Positions 26,684 to 35,072 of a stretch of DNA of 64,000 bases are shown here, piece after piece; positions within the stretch are counted from its first letter, which is position 1; every line of letters starts with the position of its first letter. A model generated the notes under the pieces. That model was not told the DNA's origin. It searched no databases and saw nothing but the letters and a program-made list of their open reading frames with translations. This DNA comes from Phenylobacterium aquaticum (GTDB lineage Bacteria > Pseudomonadota > Alphaproteobacteria > Caulobacterales > Caulobacteraceae). Made by a program: the position numbers and the translations under genes. The stretch is from NCBI RefSeq assembly GCF_022695515.1, contig NZ_JALDPT010000001.1:186001-250000 (forward strand), written 5' to 3'.

Positions 26684-27000
26684 GAAGCCTCACCGGTCCC
26701 TCAAGGGGCGGCGAAGCGCTTACCCACATCGTCCGGAAAGACGAAAGCTAAACATTCGTCATCACAACTGTCCAGCTTGTGCGTCTTTGCCACGGTGACC
26801 CGCCGAGCGTTTACACATCGCCGCTTCTTCGCCAGCGCCGAAGCTCTTGCGCTCACCGCGAACGCGACGAGGGGACCATGTCGGCATGGATAATCTTGGC
26901 GGGCGCAAACCCCCGTTCACCCTGCACCAGCTTCGATACCGCGCAGAACAAACAAGAAACACCGCTCGACGTGGCGCCACGCAGGCGCCAACGTGGCTCC
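26684..27000. promoter_or_regulatory. Divergent control region between qat and restriction-modification operons
   Basis: No gene is seen. Near the plus-strand genes lies the perfect palindrome CGTGGCGCCACG (26970-26981), with part of the motif repeated (GGCGCCAACGTGG, 26984-26996) directly before the small RHH gene, which is a likely autoregulatory operator. On the qat side the sequence is AT-richer (about 26740-26790), where a minus-strand promoter is likely, but I cannot define hexamers. Confidence 0.4.
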
Positions 27001-27213
27001 ATGGATTTTGATTCGAAGACCGCCACCGTCCGCAGCCTGGACCGCATCAACCTGCGGCTCACAGCCGAGACCTTCGCCAGCATCGACGCTGCCTGCGCCG
27101 CGCGGCCCGGCAACGTCTCGCGCAACACCTGGATCGCCGAGGCCGTGCAGGAGAAGCTGGTGCGCGAACCGCAGAGCGCTGCGCATAACGCGGAGCGTCG
27201 CGCGCATGGCTGA
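27001..27213 (+). CDS. Small ribbon-helix-helix-like regulator of the R-M locus
   Basis: 70 residues. RINLRLTAETFASIDAACAARPGNVSRNTWIAEAVQEKLVRE fits a ribbon-helix-helix fold (a basic strand, then two helices with RNTWI at the second helix). It overlaps the methylase start by eight bases. Small DNA-binding proteins at the head of type II restriction-modification operons often time nuclease expression; here that role is inferred. The start ATG is preceded by the palindromic CGTGGCGCCACG repeats. Confidence 0.6.
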   Translation: MDFDSKTATVRSLDRINLRLTAETFASIDAACAARPGNVSRNTWIAEAVQEKLVREPQSAAHNAERRAHG

Positions 27214-28348
27214 GTTCTACGAGTTCTTCGCCGGCGGCGGCATGGCCCGAACGGGCCTGGGCCCTGACTGGACCTGCCTGTTCGCCAACGATTTCGACTT
27301 CAAGAAAGGCCTGACCTACCAGGCCAACTTCGGCGCGGACGAGCTGAAGGTGGCTGACATTCGGGCCATCACGCCCGCCGATCTGCCGGGTGTCGCTGAC
27401 CTGATGTGGGGCTCCTTCCCCTGCCAGGACCTGTCGCTGGCCGGAGTCGGCGCCGGGCTGAAGGGCGAGCGGTCCGGGACCTTCTATCCGTTCTGGGACG
27501 TGGTTCGAGCGCTCAAGGCTGAGGCCCGGGCCCCAAGGCTCATCGCCCTGGAGAATGTCTGCGGCACTCTCACCTCACACAGCGGCAAGGATTTCGAAGC
27601 GATCTGCCGGACGTTCGCCGAGGGTGGCTACCGCTGCGGCGCTTTGGTGATCAACGCCGATCTGTTCGTGCCGCAGTCGCGGCCGCGCCTCTTCGTCATT
27701 GGCGTCCGCGAGGACATGGCGATCGACCCGGCCCTGCTGTCGCCCGAGCCGCTCGACCCCTTCCACACCCGGGCTATCCGCCGCGCGGTCGATGCGCTGC
27801 CTAAGACCGTGCGCGCCAACATGCTGTGGTGGAACGTGCCCACGCCCGGTCACCGGATGCGCACCCTGGCCGACGAGATTGAAGAGCACCCAACCAGCGT
27901 CACTTGGCATACGCCCGCCGAGACCGAGCGCCTGCTGGCCAAGATGTCGCCGGTCAACAAGGCCAAGGTCGCCGCCGCCGTGCGCGCCGGCCGCCGCATG
28001 GTCGGCGGCGTCTACAACCGCACCCGCCTCGATGAGCGCGGCGTGAAGGTGCAGCGCGCGGAGGTAAGGTTTGACGATGTGTCGGGCTGCCTTCGGACCC
28101 CCGGCGGTGGCTCAAGCCGCCAGGTGATCCTGGTCATCGACGGCAAGCAGATCCGCTCCCGCCTGATCTCGGCGCGGGAGACCGCTCGGCTGATGGGTCT
28201 GCCGGACGACTACAAGCTGCCGAAGAACTACAACGAGGCCTACCACCTGACCGGGGACGGTGTGGTGGTCGATGTCGTGCGCCACCTGGCCAAGCACGTG
28301 TTCGAACCACTTCTGTCGGAGGCGGCCGAGGCGCGAGCGGTCGCGTGA
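27206..28348 (+). CDS. DNA C5-cytosine methyltransferase (M.Eco29kI-like)
   Basis: 380 residues. Motif I FFAGGGMARTGLG, motif IV GSFPCQDLSLAG with the catalytic Pro-Cys, motif VI ALENVCG, motif VIII (QSRPRLFVIGV) and the C-terminal motifs IX/X are all in order, so it should be active. With the GIY-YIG nuclease immediately downstream it matches the Eco29kI type, known to act on CCGCGG; the same target is a guess until tested. The start ATG at 27206 lies inside the end of the RHH gene, and the stop overlaps the nuclease GTG by four bases. Confidence 0.9.
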   Translation: MAEFYEFFAGGGMARTGLGPDWTCLFANDFDFKKGLTYQANFGADELKVADIRAITPADLPGVADLMWGSFPCQDLSLAGVGAGLKGERSGTFYPFWDVVRALKAEARAPRLIALENVCGTLTSHSGKDFEAICRTFAEGGYRCGALVINADLFVPQSRPRLFVIGVREDMAIDPALLSPEPLDPFHTRAIRRAVDALPKTVRANMLWWNVPTPGHRMRTLADEIEEHPTSVTWHTPAETERLLAKMSPVNKAKVAAAVRAGRRMVGGVYNRTRLDERGVKVQRAEVRFDDVSGCLRTPGGGSSRQVILVIDGKQIRSRLISARETARLMGLPDDYKLPKNYNEAYHLTGDGVVVDVVRHLAKHVFEPLLSEAAEARAVA

Positions 28349-29070
28349 CCGAGTTCTTCAGGCGCGACCCAGACGCGGTCAACATCCCGCCGTTCGAGAC
28401 CGAGGATCTGCGGCAGAACCTCAGCCGCTTCCTCGACAGCCCCTTTGAGGATCCTGCCGGGACCCGCCCCTTCGTGGGCAACTACAAATGGGGCGTGTAC
28501 GCCTTCTTCGATTACGACGGCGAGCCGATCTATGTCGGCCAGACCAACGAGCGCCTGCGCACCCGCATCCGCCGCCATCTGACCAACCAGCGCACAGACG
28601 CCGTGGCCATGTCCGTGCTCGACCCCTTTGAGGTCTTCGAGATTGAGGTCTGGCCCCTCCCCCAGTTTCAGGATTCGAACCGGTCCGATCTGGCCGCCCG
28701 GCAGCACCTCGATGCGCTCGAGCGACTGATCACCGACCGCGCTGTCCAGGGCTCGCAGTTCAAGGCCATCCTCAACGAAAAGGACCCGCCGCCCGGTGAC
28801 CTCGCCGTGGAGGCGCCGCCGTCCTTCCGGGCTCGCATCGTCTCGGACCGCGTCTTCGAGCTGCGCGCACACCCGGACTTCCGCATCGCTCGCCGCTCCC
28901 TGATCCTCTCGCGGCTCGCCCAGGTTATTTCCGAGCGCAAGGTGCAAGGCGGCCTGCGGCGTGTCCTGCTGACCCAGGCCAAACGACTGCAGTGGCTATC
29001 GGCTCGACGTTACGAGGCACTGGGCGGCGCCGCCTCTGTGGCCGTCGAGGCGGAAGGGGAAGAGGTCTAG
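28345..29070 (+). CDS. GIY-YIG restriction endonuclease (Eco29kI family)
   Basis: 241 residues. The degenerate GIY-YIG motif GVYAFFDYDGEPIYVGQT is near residues 43-60, followed by the conserved Arg (LRTRIRRHL) and a downstream Glu and Asn typical of Eco29kI and similar type II enzymes. GTG start in the overlap GTGA with the methylase stop. The protein is full length. It cuts unmethylated sites recognised by the paired methylase. Confidence 0.88.
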   Translation: MTEFFRRDPDAVNIPPFETEDLRQNLSRFLDSPFEDPAGTRPFVGNYKWGVYAFFDYDGEPIYVGQTNERLRTRIRRHLTNQRTDAVAMSVLDPFEVFEIEVWPLPQFQDSNRSDLAARQHLDALERLITDRAVQGSQFKAILNEKDPPPGDLAVEAPPSFRARIVSDRVFELRAHPDFRIARRSLILSRLAQVISERKVQGGLRRVLLTQAKRLQWLSARRYEALGGAASVAVEAEGEEV

Positions 29071-29095
29071 GAATGAGCTGGCGCGCCGTGACCCT

Positions 29096-29281
29096 GTGAT
29101 CGCGCCGCATCCTGCCGAGACGGCGCCGAAGGACGGCCGCGTGATCCGCGGCTGGTTCAGGTTCGACGGCGGAGCGCGTCTGGTCGCCGTGAGTTGGAGC
29201 CGTCAACACGCGGCTTGGGTCGATCTCTTGGGCCAGCCGTTACCAGAAGGCGAAGCGCTCAAGAATTGGGGTGAGGACTAG
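29096..29281 (+). CDS. Small hypothetical protein (DUF551-like)
   Basis: 61 residues. APKDGRVIRGWFRFDGGARLVAVSWSRQHAAWVDLLGQPL follows the pattern (PKDGR..., then W.....WVD..G) of small alphaproteobacterial proteins related to DUF551, often found on plasmids and phages. Start ATG with no strong ribosome site, 25 bases after the nuclease stop, so probably co-transcribed. Function unknown. Confidence 0.6.
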   Translation: MIAPHPAETAPKDGRVIRGWFRFDGGARLVAVSWSRQHAAWVDLLGQPLPEGEALKNWGED

Positions 29282-29355
29282 CGCGTCTCGTGTGACCCCA
29301 TCAAAAATGAAGGCCGCAAGGAGCCTGGCCAACGGCCATGGCGGGACGCGCCGTC

Positions 29356-29445
29356 GAGTGGCCGGCGGCGCCTGAAGGCGCCCGTTAGGGGCGGACCCGT
29401 AGGAGCCGCGAACGCGGCGGGACCGAGCACGCCCGCCGGCCACTC
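29356..29445. ncRNA. Highly structured non-coding element
   Basis: GAGTGGCCGGCGG (29356-29368) is exactly complementary to CCGCCGGCCACTC (29433-29445). The enclosed 64 bases hold two perfect hairpins: GGCGCC-TGAA-GGCGCC (29367-29382, sharing two bases with the outer arm) and GCCGCG-AA-CGCGGC (29405-29418). The result is a closed multi-branch structure of about 90 bases. It lies in a 547-base gap (29282-29828) with no open frame I trust. It could be a small RNA, a regulatory leader or a DNA element such as an initiation site. The strand is undetermined. A TATATA stretch near 29743 may be a promoter for the gene at 29829. Confidence 0.5.
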
Positions 29446-29828
29446 TCCGTTTTCCGGGGCGTTGCGGGGTGTTCCCGCTCGAAGGGGTCGGGCGAGATCT
29501 CAGGCTCGGCCGCAGGGGAAGGCTTTCCCCCTGCCCGGTATTTCGATGCCAAAGCCGTTTTTAGAGCGGGACCGGGTGTACCGGGGTACCCGGGGTTTGT
29601 TGTCCTTGTTGCTCTGAGCCGTTGGTCCTCGATGCCTTCGTCCTGATTACCGAACGTCCTATTTTGGGTGAACCTCGCGGCGCCCCATCCCTGCACCTGG
29701 GCGCACCCGCTCCCCGTCCTTGGATTCGCCCGGGGGCGTCCCTATATACACCCCCTTACACCGCCGCAGCCATTGTAGTCGGAGCGGCGAGGGCGGATAT
29801 TCGCCACAACAGATCACGAGTTTCCGCC

Positions 29829-30314
29829 ATGACCAACACCGCTATCAAACCCGCCGAAGCCGAAGCACTCCGGAAGAACGAAGCCAAATGGACCAAGCCG
29901 TTGATGGCCGCGGGATGGAACGCCATCCCCAGCATCATCATCGAAAAGCAGGAGGCCCTGGGTCTCGACGCCATCGACATGAACATCATCCTGCATCTGT
30001 CGAACTACTGGTGGCATGCCGACAACCTGCCCTGCCCGTCAGTCGCGACCATCGCCAAGGCGATCGGCATCAAGCCCCGGACGGTGCAAAAGCGCGTGGC
30101 CTCCCTCCAGGCGATCGGCCTGCTGACCCGGACGGAACGGCGCAAGACCCGTTTCGGCAGCGACACCAATCTTTACAGCTTCGAAGGCCTGATCGACGCC
30201 GCCCTGCCCTACGCCCAGGAAAAGGTTGCCGAACGGGAGAAACGGGACGAGGCGGAGAAAGACCGCATCGCCCGTAAGAAGCCCAAGCTCCAGCTGGTCA
30301 AGGCCAGCGAATAG
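29829..30314 (+). CDS. Helix-turn-helix protein, replication-initiator-like
   Basis: 161 residues. After a basic start, the segment AIPSIIIEKQEALGLDAIDMNIILHLSNYWW and a winged helix (CPSVATIAKAIGIKPRTVQKRVASLQAIGLL) resemble the DnaD/Rep-like HTH proteins found on many alphaproteobacterial plasmids. The tail is strongly charged. ATG at 29829. It sits directly upstream of the tRNA-like gene. A role in replication or gene control is likely; which one cannot be told from the sequence. Confidence 0.7.
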   Translation: MTNTAIKPAEAEALRKNEAKWTKPLMAAGWNAIPSIIIEKQEALGLDAIDMNIILHLSNYWWHADNLPCPSVATIAKAIGIKPRTVQKRVASLQAIGLLTRTERRKTRFGSDTNLYSFEGLIDAALPYAQEKVAEREKRDEAEKDRIARKKPKLQLVKASE

Positions 30315-30324
30315 GAGGCCCCAT

Positions 30325-30428
30325 GGCGGCGTAGCTCAGCCGGATAGAGCCCCCGTTTTCGACAGTCTAGGTGGGTCGCACCCCTAGTATGGGCGGGGAG
30401 GTCGCGGGTTCAAGTCCCGCCGCCGCCA
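30325..30428 (+). tRNA. tRNA-like gene with an extended anticodon loop
   Basis: Acceptor stem GGCGGCG/CGCCGCC (30325-30331 with 30421-30427), D arm GCTC/GAGC, variable AGGTC and T arm GCGGG-TTCAAGT-CCCGC are all canonical. The anticodon stem CCCCG/CGGGG (30351-30355 with 30394-30398) closes a 38-base loop instead of 7. The first seven loop bases TTTTCGA would give anticodon TTC (Glu), while the D arm looks like tRNA-Arg. The extra 31 bases contain CTAGG and CCTAG arms that can pair. Position 26 seems to be missing. It may be a tRNA with a small intron, a decayed tRNA or a tRNA mimic. No CCA is encoded directly after the discriminator. Confidence 0.5.
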
Positions 30429-30520
30429 GCCACCTGACTCTGACAACACCAAGCTCGGCCCCCGACCCTGCGAAGCCGCAGTCACGCCCTCGTCGAACCC
30501 GGCGGCCCTGCCGGATTACC

Positions 30521-30553
30521 TTTGCATGGATTTTTAATGATATTCCTTGCAAA
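30521..30553. promoter_or_regulatory. Imperfect inverted repeat before the AbiE operon
   Basis: TTTGCATGGA (30521-30530) and TTCCTTGCAAA (30543-30553) form an imperfect inverted repeat in an AT-rich stretch 28 bases before the antitoxin start. AbiEi antitoxins bind inverted repeats at their own promoters, so this is the likely operator. Promoter hexamers are not clear. Confidence 0.45.
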
Positions 30554-30580
30554 CTGACGGCGGAGGCCTAAGTTGGAGCC

Positions 30581-31177
30581 ATGAGCAAGTTCGACCAGTT
30601 CAAGGCCAAGCTCCGCCCCGGACAGACCTACCGGCGGGCGGACCTGGTCCAGTGGTCGACGGCGGTCGACCGCCATCTCAAGGAAGCCCTGCAGGCGGGC
30701 GCCCTCACAAAACTCGCGGGCGGACTCTACTATGCGCCCAAGCAGACCGCCTTCGGCAAGGCGCCGCCGCAGGTCGACACCCTGGTGTCGACCTTCCTGA
30801 AGGGCGGCCCGTTCCTGCTGGCTTCGCCGAACGCCTATAACGCCCTCGGCGTCGGCACCACCCAACTGCACAACAAGACCGTGGTCTATAACCACAAGCG
30901 CCACGGCAAGTTCGCCCTGGGCGGACGCACCTACGACTTCCGCATGAAGCCGGCCTTCCCGAAGAAGCTCACCCGGGAATTTCTGCTGGTCGACCTGGTC
31001 AACAACCTCGACCAGCTGGGCGAGAGCGCCGACGAGGTGCTCGAGCGGGTCAAAACGCGCCTGGCCGCCAGCGACCGGACGCGCGTGAAGAAAGCCGCCC
31101 AAACCTACGGCTCCGAACGGGCCAAGAAGTTCTTCGCCCGCGCCCTGGCCGAGGTCGGGGCGCAGGATGCCGCCTGA
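30581..31177 (+). CDS. AbiEi-like antitoxin (DUF6088 family)
   Basis: 198 residues. There is an N-terminal winged-helix-like segment (YRRADLVQWSTAVDRHLKEALQAGALTKLAGGLYY), then a conserved KTVVYNHKRHGKFALGGRTYDFRMK core and a helical C-terminus. This matches type IV antitoxins of the AbiEi/DUF6088 group. Start ATG after TTGGAG. Its stop overlaps the toxin gene by 11 bases. In AbiE the antitoxin represses the operon and blocks toxin activity without tight binding. Confidence 0.82.
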   Translation: MSKFDQFKAKLRPGQTYRRADLVQWSTAVDRHLKEALQAGALTKLAGGLYYAPKQTAFGKAPPQVDTLVSTFLKGGPFLLASPNAYNALGVGTTQLHNKTVVYNHKRHGKFALGGRTYDFRMKPAFPKKLTREFLLVDLVNNLDQLGESADEVLERVKTRLAASDRTRVKKAAQTYGSERAKKFFARALAEVGAQDAA

Positions 31178-32114
31178 CCTGCTGCACAAGCACCCCCAGT
31201 TCGCCGATCTGATTCGGATCGTCGCCGACAGCGAGGGCATCGCCCCGGCCCTGGTCGAGAAGGACTATTGGATCATGCAGAGCCTCTATGGCCTGCAGCA
31301 GCTCGGGCTCACCTTCGAGCTGAAGGGCGGCACCTCACTGTCCAAGGGCTATGGGCTGATCAGCCGGTTCTCGGAAGATATCGACATCCGCATCGAACCG
31401 CCGGCCGATCCGCCGGTGATGTCCGGCCGTAACCACGACAAGCCCGCCCACGTCCAGAGCCGCAAGGACTTCTACGACCGCCTGGCGCAGACCATCGTCA
31501 TCGACGGGATCACCGTGGTTGAACGCGACCCCGCCTTCGACGACGAGCGGCAATACCGCAGCGCCGGCATCCGCCTCGCCTATGACAGCATCAACGGCTC
31601 GGTCGAAGGCCTGAAGGACGGGGTCCTCTTAGAGGTCGGCTTCGACGACGTCGCCCCCAACCAGGCGCGCGATATCAGCTCCTGGGCCTATGACTACGCC
31701 GCCAGCCGGGTCGAGCTTCTCGACAACCGCGCCCTGGCCGTCGCCTGCTACCACCCCGGCCACACTCTCGTGGAGAAGCTGCAGGCCATCTCGACCAAGT
31801 TCCGCCAGCAGCAAGAGACCGGCGTCTTCCCGCCCAACTTCATGCGCCACTATTACGACGTCTATTGCCTGCTACAGGACCCAGCCGCCCAAGCCTTCGC
31901 CGGCACGCCGGCCTACCTCGACCACAAGGCCAAGCGCTTCCCCAAGGCCGACAACCCGATCATCGCCAAGAACGAAGCTTTCGTCCTCAGCGACCCAGAG
32001 GTTCGCCAAAAACTCCAGAGCGCCTACGCCGCCTCGAGCGCCCTCTATTTCCGCGGCCAACCGGCTTTCGACGACATCCTAGCCGAGATCGCCAGTTGGG
32101 CGCCCAAGCTGTGA
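31167..32114 (+). CDS. AbiEii/AbiGii-type nucleotidyltransferase toxin
   Basis: 315 residues. The nucleotidyltransferase motif GGTSLSKGYGLISRFSEDIDIRI is near residue 53, with G-[GT]-S and D-x-D catalytic acids in place, followed by the helical C-terminal domain with HTLVEKLQAIS and RHYYDVYCLL. AbiEii-type toxins transfer nucleotides to tRNA or other acceptors and arrest growth after phage infection. It forms a complete type IV toxin-antitoxin pair with the upstream gene. Confidence 0.88.
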   Translation: MPPDLLHKHPQFADLIRIVADSEGIAPALVEKDYWIMQSLYGLQQLGLTFELKGGTSLSKGYGLISRFSEDIDIRIEPPADPPVMSGRNHDKPAHVQSRKDFYDRLAQTIVIDGITVVERDPAFDDERQYRSAGIRLAYDSINGSVEGLKDGVLLEVGFDDVAPNQARDISSWAYDYAASRVELLDNRALAVACYHPGHTLVEKLQAISTKFRQQQETGVFPPNFMRHYYDVYCLLQDPAAQAFAGTPAYLDHKAKRFPKADNPIIAKNEAFVLSDPEVRQKLQSAYAASSALYFRGQPAFDDILAEIASWAPKL

Positions 32115-32126
32115 CGCCGTCCCAGT

Positions 32127-33401
32127 TCAGGTGACGAAGACCGGCGCGAAACCGCCGCCGGGCGTCCTGAAGTTCGTGGTCTGGCCTTGATAGACCCGCG
32201 CCGCCGTCAGCAGCGGCAACCCCTTGTAGGTGTAGAGGCGCACGTCGAGCTTGAGCGCCTTGATCTCGCCGTCGATCCGGATCCGCCGTTCGCTCGGCGC
32301 GGCCAGCTCCTGGGCGATGTAGCCGCCTTGCTGAACCGCCTCCCAGACGCCGCGGGTCATCTTGTCGCCCCGGTAGACTGCCTTACCGCCATGGCCGCCC
32401 GCCGGCTTGAAGAAGTAGCGCTTACGCGTCGACCACAGCTCGTCCGCGTTCGCGGCCGTCACCATCACTGTGCTGGGGACGGCCGAAAGGCTCTGCCGCT
32501 TGTCGGGCGTCAGCCCAAAGGTGCTAGCGGCCACCGGGTCGGACAACAGGGTTAGGTTCCGCTTGTCGGCATAGAGCGCGTGATTTCGAGGGCCCGGCGT
32601 CAGCACAACCGCACCCGCGAGATAGGCATCGCGCAGCCCTTCATGCCCGGCAGCATCGAGCGAGAAGTCGACCAGGCGATTGTAAACGAGGTCGACCGCC
32701 TCGCCCTCGTGCCGCAACAGCCCGTCGACAAAGCGAAGCTCCCCCGGATCCGCGATCCATGCCGTGACGCCGTGGCGCTCGAAGAACCGCTGCGCCAGCA
32801 GGAATTCAGGATAGAGATACTGCTCTCGCGGTCTGTCATCGACGATGGCGATGGTGCGCGGCTGGCCCGTCCGCCCCTGCGACGACCACTCCGCCAGGAA
32901 CATCAACCAGACCGCGGCGTCGAACTCCGCCATCGGCGCGGCCCGCATCGCGTCCTCCGCTTCACGGCAGCATGCGCCCTGGGCGCGGGCCAAGAAGGCG
33001 TTCAGGAAGGCGCCGCCGGCGTTGGTGTTGACCTCGATCAGCTTGGGGCCATCGGCTCCAAGATGAAAATCATAGCCCATGAAGACCCCGCGCGGCCCGA
33101 AGTCATGTCGCGTGATCGCCGGCGCCCAGGCTAGCACCACGGCTTGGTAAGCAGGGTCCTCGCCGGCCGCCTCAACCGCGGCCACCACGTCAAGCATGGC
33201 CTTGAGGTCATGCTCCGCCAGGAAGACCGGCATGGCTGCGAAAAGATGCGGGCGGGCGGCGAGCAGAGCGCCCGCCAGGTCCGGATCGGGCGCCTCCGCC
33301 TGGATCGCGGTCAGCAGGCGCGCGCTGTTCAAGGTGACGCAGAAGCACCCCTTGTTGAGGATCGCGTCCCTGTCATCCGCTCCGAGGCCATCATGGGTCA
33401 T
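32127..33401 (-). CDS. ATP-grasp-like protein
   Basis: 424 residues. The C-terminal part has ATP-grasp features: KRYFFKPAGGHGGKAVYRGD with a Gly-rich loop, YIAQELAAP, and KLDVRLYTYKG. The N-terminal part contains KLIEVNTNAGGAFLNA, reminiscent of the metal-binding N-x-N of ATP-grasp ligases placed out of usual order, so the domain may be permuted. It overlaps the upstream CDF gene by four bases. Substrate unknown; it may ligate a small peptide or amine. Confidence 0.6.
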   Translation of the reverse strand: MTHDGLGADDRDAILNKGCFCVTLNSARLLTAIQAEAPDPDLAGALLAARPHLFAAMPVFLAEHDLKAMLDVVAAVEAAGEDPAYQAVVLAWAPAITRHDFGPRGVFMGYDFHLGADGPKLIEVNTNAGGAFLNAFLARAQGACCREAEDAMRAAPMAEFDAAVWLMFLAEWSSQGRTGQPRTIAIVDDRPREQYLYPEFLLAQRFFERHGVTAWIADPGELRFVDGLLRHEGEAVDLVYNRLVDFSLDAAGHEGLRDAYLAGAVVLTPGPRNHALYADKRNLTLLSDPVAASTFGLTPDKRQSLSAVPSTVMVTAANADELWSTRKRYFFKPAGGHGGKAVYRGDKMTRGVWEAVQQGGYIAQELAAPSERRIRIDGEIKALKLDVRLYTYKGLPLLTAARVYQGQTTNFRTPGGGFAPVFVT

Positions 33402-33997
33402 GCAGCCCCCTCCTTGGCGGCGACGTGTTCACTCCGCGCGGCGGTCCAGACCTCCCGCGCGGCGTCGAGGTTCATCAGAGCAATGCCCAGGCCAACGATC
33501 AGGTCCGGCCAGAGGGAATGGGTGAACGCCGTCGCAATCCCCGCGCCGATGATCGCGACGTTGGCAAGAGCGTCGTTGCGAGCCGACAGGAACGCCGCCC
33601 TGGTCAGGCTGCCGCTGTGTTCGCGAAACCGCGCCAGGGTGAAGGCGCAGATCAGGTTGATCCCTAGCGCGCCTAGCCCGGTCAGTGTCAGCGACAGGGC
33701 CTCGGGCGCCGCCGGCGCCGCGAATTTCCGCCAGACGGCCCACAGGAACGCCAGCGCCGGAATCAGCAGGATGGCGGCCAGCGCCATACCAACCTGAGCG
33801 CGCCGCCTGCCGCTCCATCCCAGGGCCGCGAAGATCAACAGGTTGACCGCCGCGTCCTCAAGAAAATCGACACTATCGGCCAAGAGTGAAACCGAGCCGA
33901 TCTTGAGAGCCACGGTGAACTCGACGCCGAAATAGGCAAGATTCAGAAGCGCAACCAGCATCACGGCGCGGCGTAGCGGTTGGGTGAGTGAAGTCAT
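33398..33997 (-). CDS. Short cation-diffusion-facilitator transporter
   Basis: 199 residues with five to six membrane helices. LNLAYFGVEFTVALKIGSVSLLADSVDFLEDA contains the CDF metal site pattern (ADS..D), and SARNDALANVAIIGAG is the second half-site (xxND). The C-terminal cytoplasmic domain of classical CDF proteins is missing, as in a known short subgroup. It should export Zn, Cd or a similar divalent cation. It is coupled to the ATP-grasp gene by a four-base overlap. No regulator is adjacent. Confidence 0.75.
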   Translation of the reverse strand: MTSLTQPLRRAVMLVALLNLAYFGVEFTVALKIGSVSLLADSVDFLEDAAVNLLIFAALGWSGRRRAQVGMALAAILLIPALAFLWAVWRKFAAPAAPEALSLTLTGLGALGINLICAFTLARFREHSGSLTRAAFLSARNDALANVAIIGAGIATAFTHSLWPDLIVGLGIALMNLDAAREVWTAARSEHVAAKEGAA

Positions 33998-34093
33998 GGT
34001 GCTGGATCACCAATACCAGTCAGGATCGAGCGGCAAGGTCGCACGACAGCTGCGGCTTGTCGCATCACGCCGAGTCGACGGCGCCGCGCCAGA

Positions 34094-35047
34094 TCAAGCG
34101 GGCTGCAGTTGGTATCCGCCCTCCCCCCACCCCGTCACTCTCACAATGTCAGAGACCCGGCGCCCGCCTGGCGTGCGCGCGATATGGATGACCAGGTCGA
34201 TCGCCTGTCCGATGGCGCGGTGAGGAATGCGCTGGGTCACTTCGCCAATCAGGTCCTCAAGCCGGCTGAGGCCCTCCGCCGCGCTGTTGGCGTGCAGGGT
34301 GGCTAAACCGCCAGGATGGCCCGTATTCCAGGCCTTCAACAAATCCAGCGCCGAGCCGTCACGGACCTCGCCAATGACGATGCGGTCTGGCCGAAGGCGC
34401 AGGGTGTCACGCACCAGATCGGTCATGGTCACCGCAGGCTCGGTGCGCTTGGTCAGCATCTGGATTTGGTCGGCCGCCGAGCATTGCAGCTCGGCTGTAT
34501 CCTCGATCAACACCACCCGATCTCCGGCAAAAGCTGGCTCCGCGAGGATAGCGTTGGCCAGCGTGGTCTTGCCTGACCCCGTGCCGCCGACGATCAGCAG
34601 GTTCTCGCGCGCCACGGCCGCGGCCCGGATGATCTCGGCCTGTGCGGCGCTCATCATGCCGCCCTCGACATAGTCGTCGAGGGTGAACACCACCTCGGGC
34701 CGCTTGCGGATCGCAAAGGCCGGTCGCGCCACGACCGGCATGAAGGCGCCCTGGAACCGCTCGCCGGTCTCCGGCAGGGTCGCGCTCACCCGGGGCCGGT
34801 CGCGGGTCACCACCTCGCCCGTATGGTCGGCGAGCAGCCGCAGGATGCGGTCGGCGTCGGCCGCCGCCAGGTGCTGGCCCGTCCACGAGCGCCCCTCCCC
34901 GATCCGATCGATCCAGATCTTGCCGTCCGGATTGACCATCACCTCCACCACCAGGCGATCGGCCAGAGCCTGGGCGATGACCGGCCCCATGGCCTGGCGG
35001 AGTGCGGCGACCTTGCGGTCCAGAACAACAGGATGGCGTTCGGTCAT
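34094..35047 (-). CDS. trbB: Conjugative transfer ATPase TrbB (VirB11 family)
   Basis: 317 residues. Walker A IVGGTGSGKTTLANAIL is near residue 150, the Asp box (VVLIEDTAELQC) and Walker B (RPDRIVIGEVRDGSALDLLKAWNTGHPGG) follow, and the His box is GLATLHANSA. This is a complete hexameric VirB11-type ATPase that powers the type IV secretion pore. In full systems trbB is followed by trbC-trbI; here the next genes are a CDF transporter and an ATP-grasp protein instead. Confidence 0.92.
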   Translation of the reverse strand: MTERHPVVLDRKVAALRQAMGPVIAQALADRLVVEVMVNPDGKIWIDRIGEGRSWTGQHLAAADADRILRLLADHTGEVVTRDRPRVSATLPETGERFQGAFMPVVARPAFAIRKRPEVVFTLDDYVEGGMMSAAQAEIIRAAAVARENLLIVGGTGSGKTTLANAILAEPAFAGDRVVLIEDTAELQCSAADQIQMLTKRTEPAVTMTDLVRDTLRLRPDRIVIGEVRDGSALDLLKAWNTGHPGGLATLHANSAAEGLSRLEDLIGEVTQRIPHRAIGQAIDLVIHIARTPGGRRVSDIVRVTGWGEGGYQLQPA

Positions 35048-35072
35048 GGGGCGCTCGCAAGACTAGGAGGGA

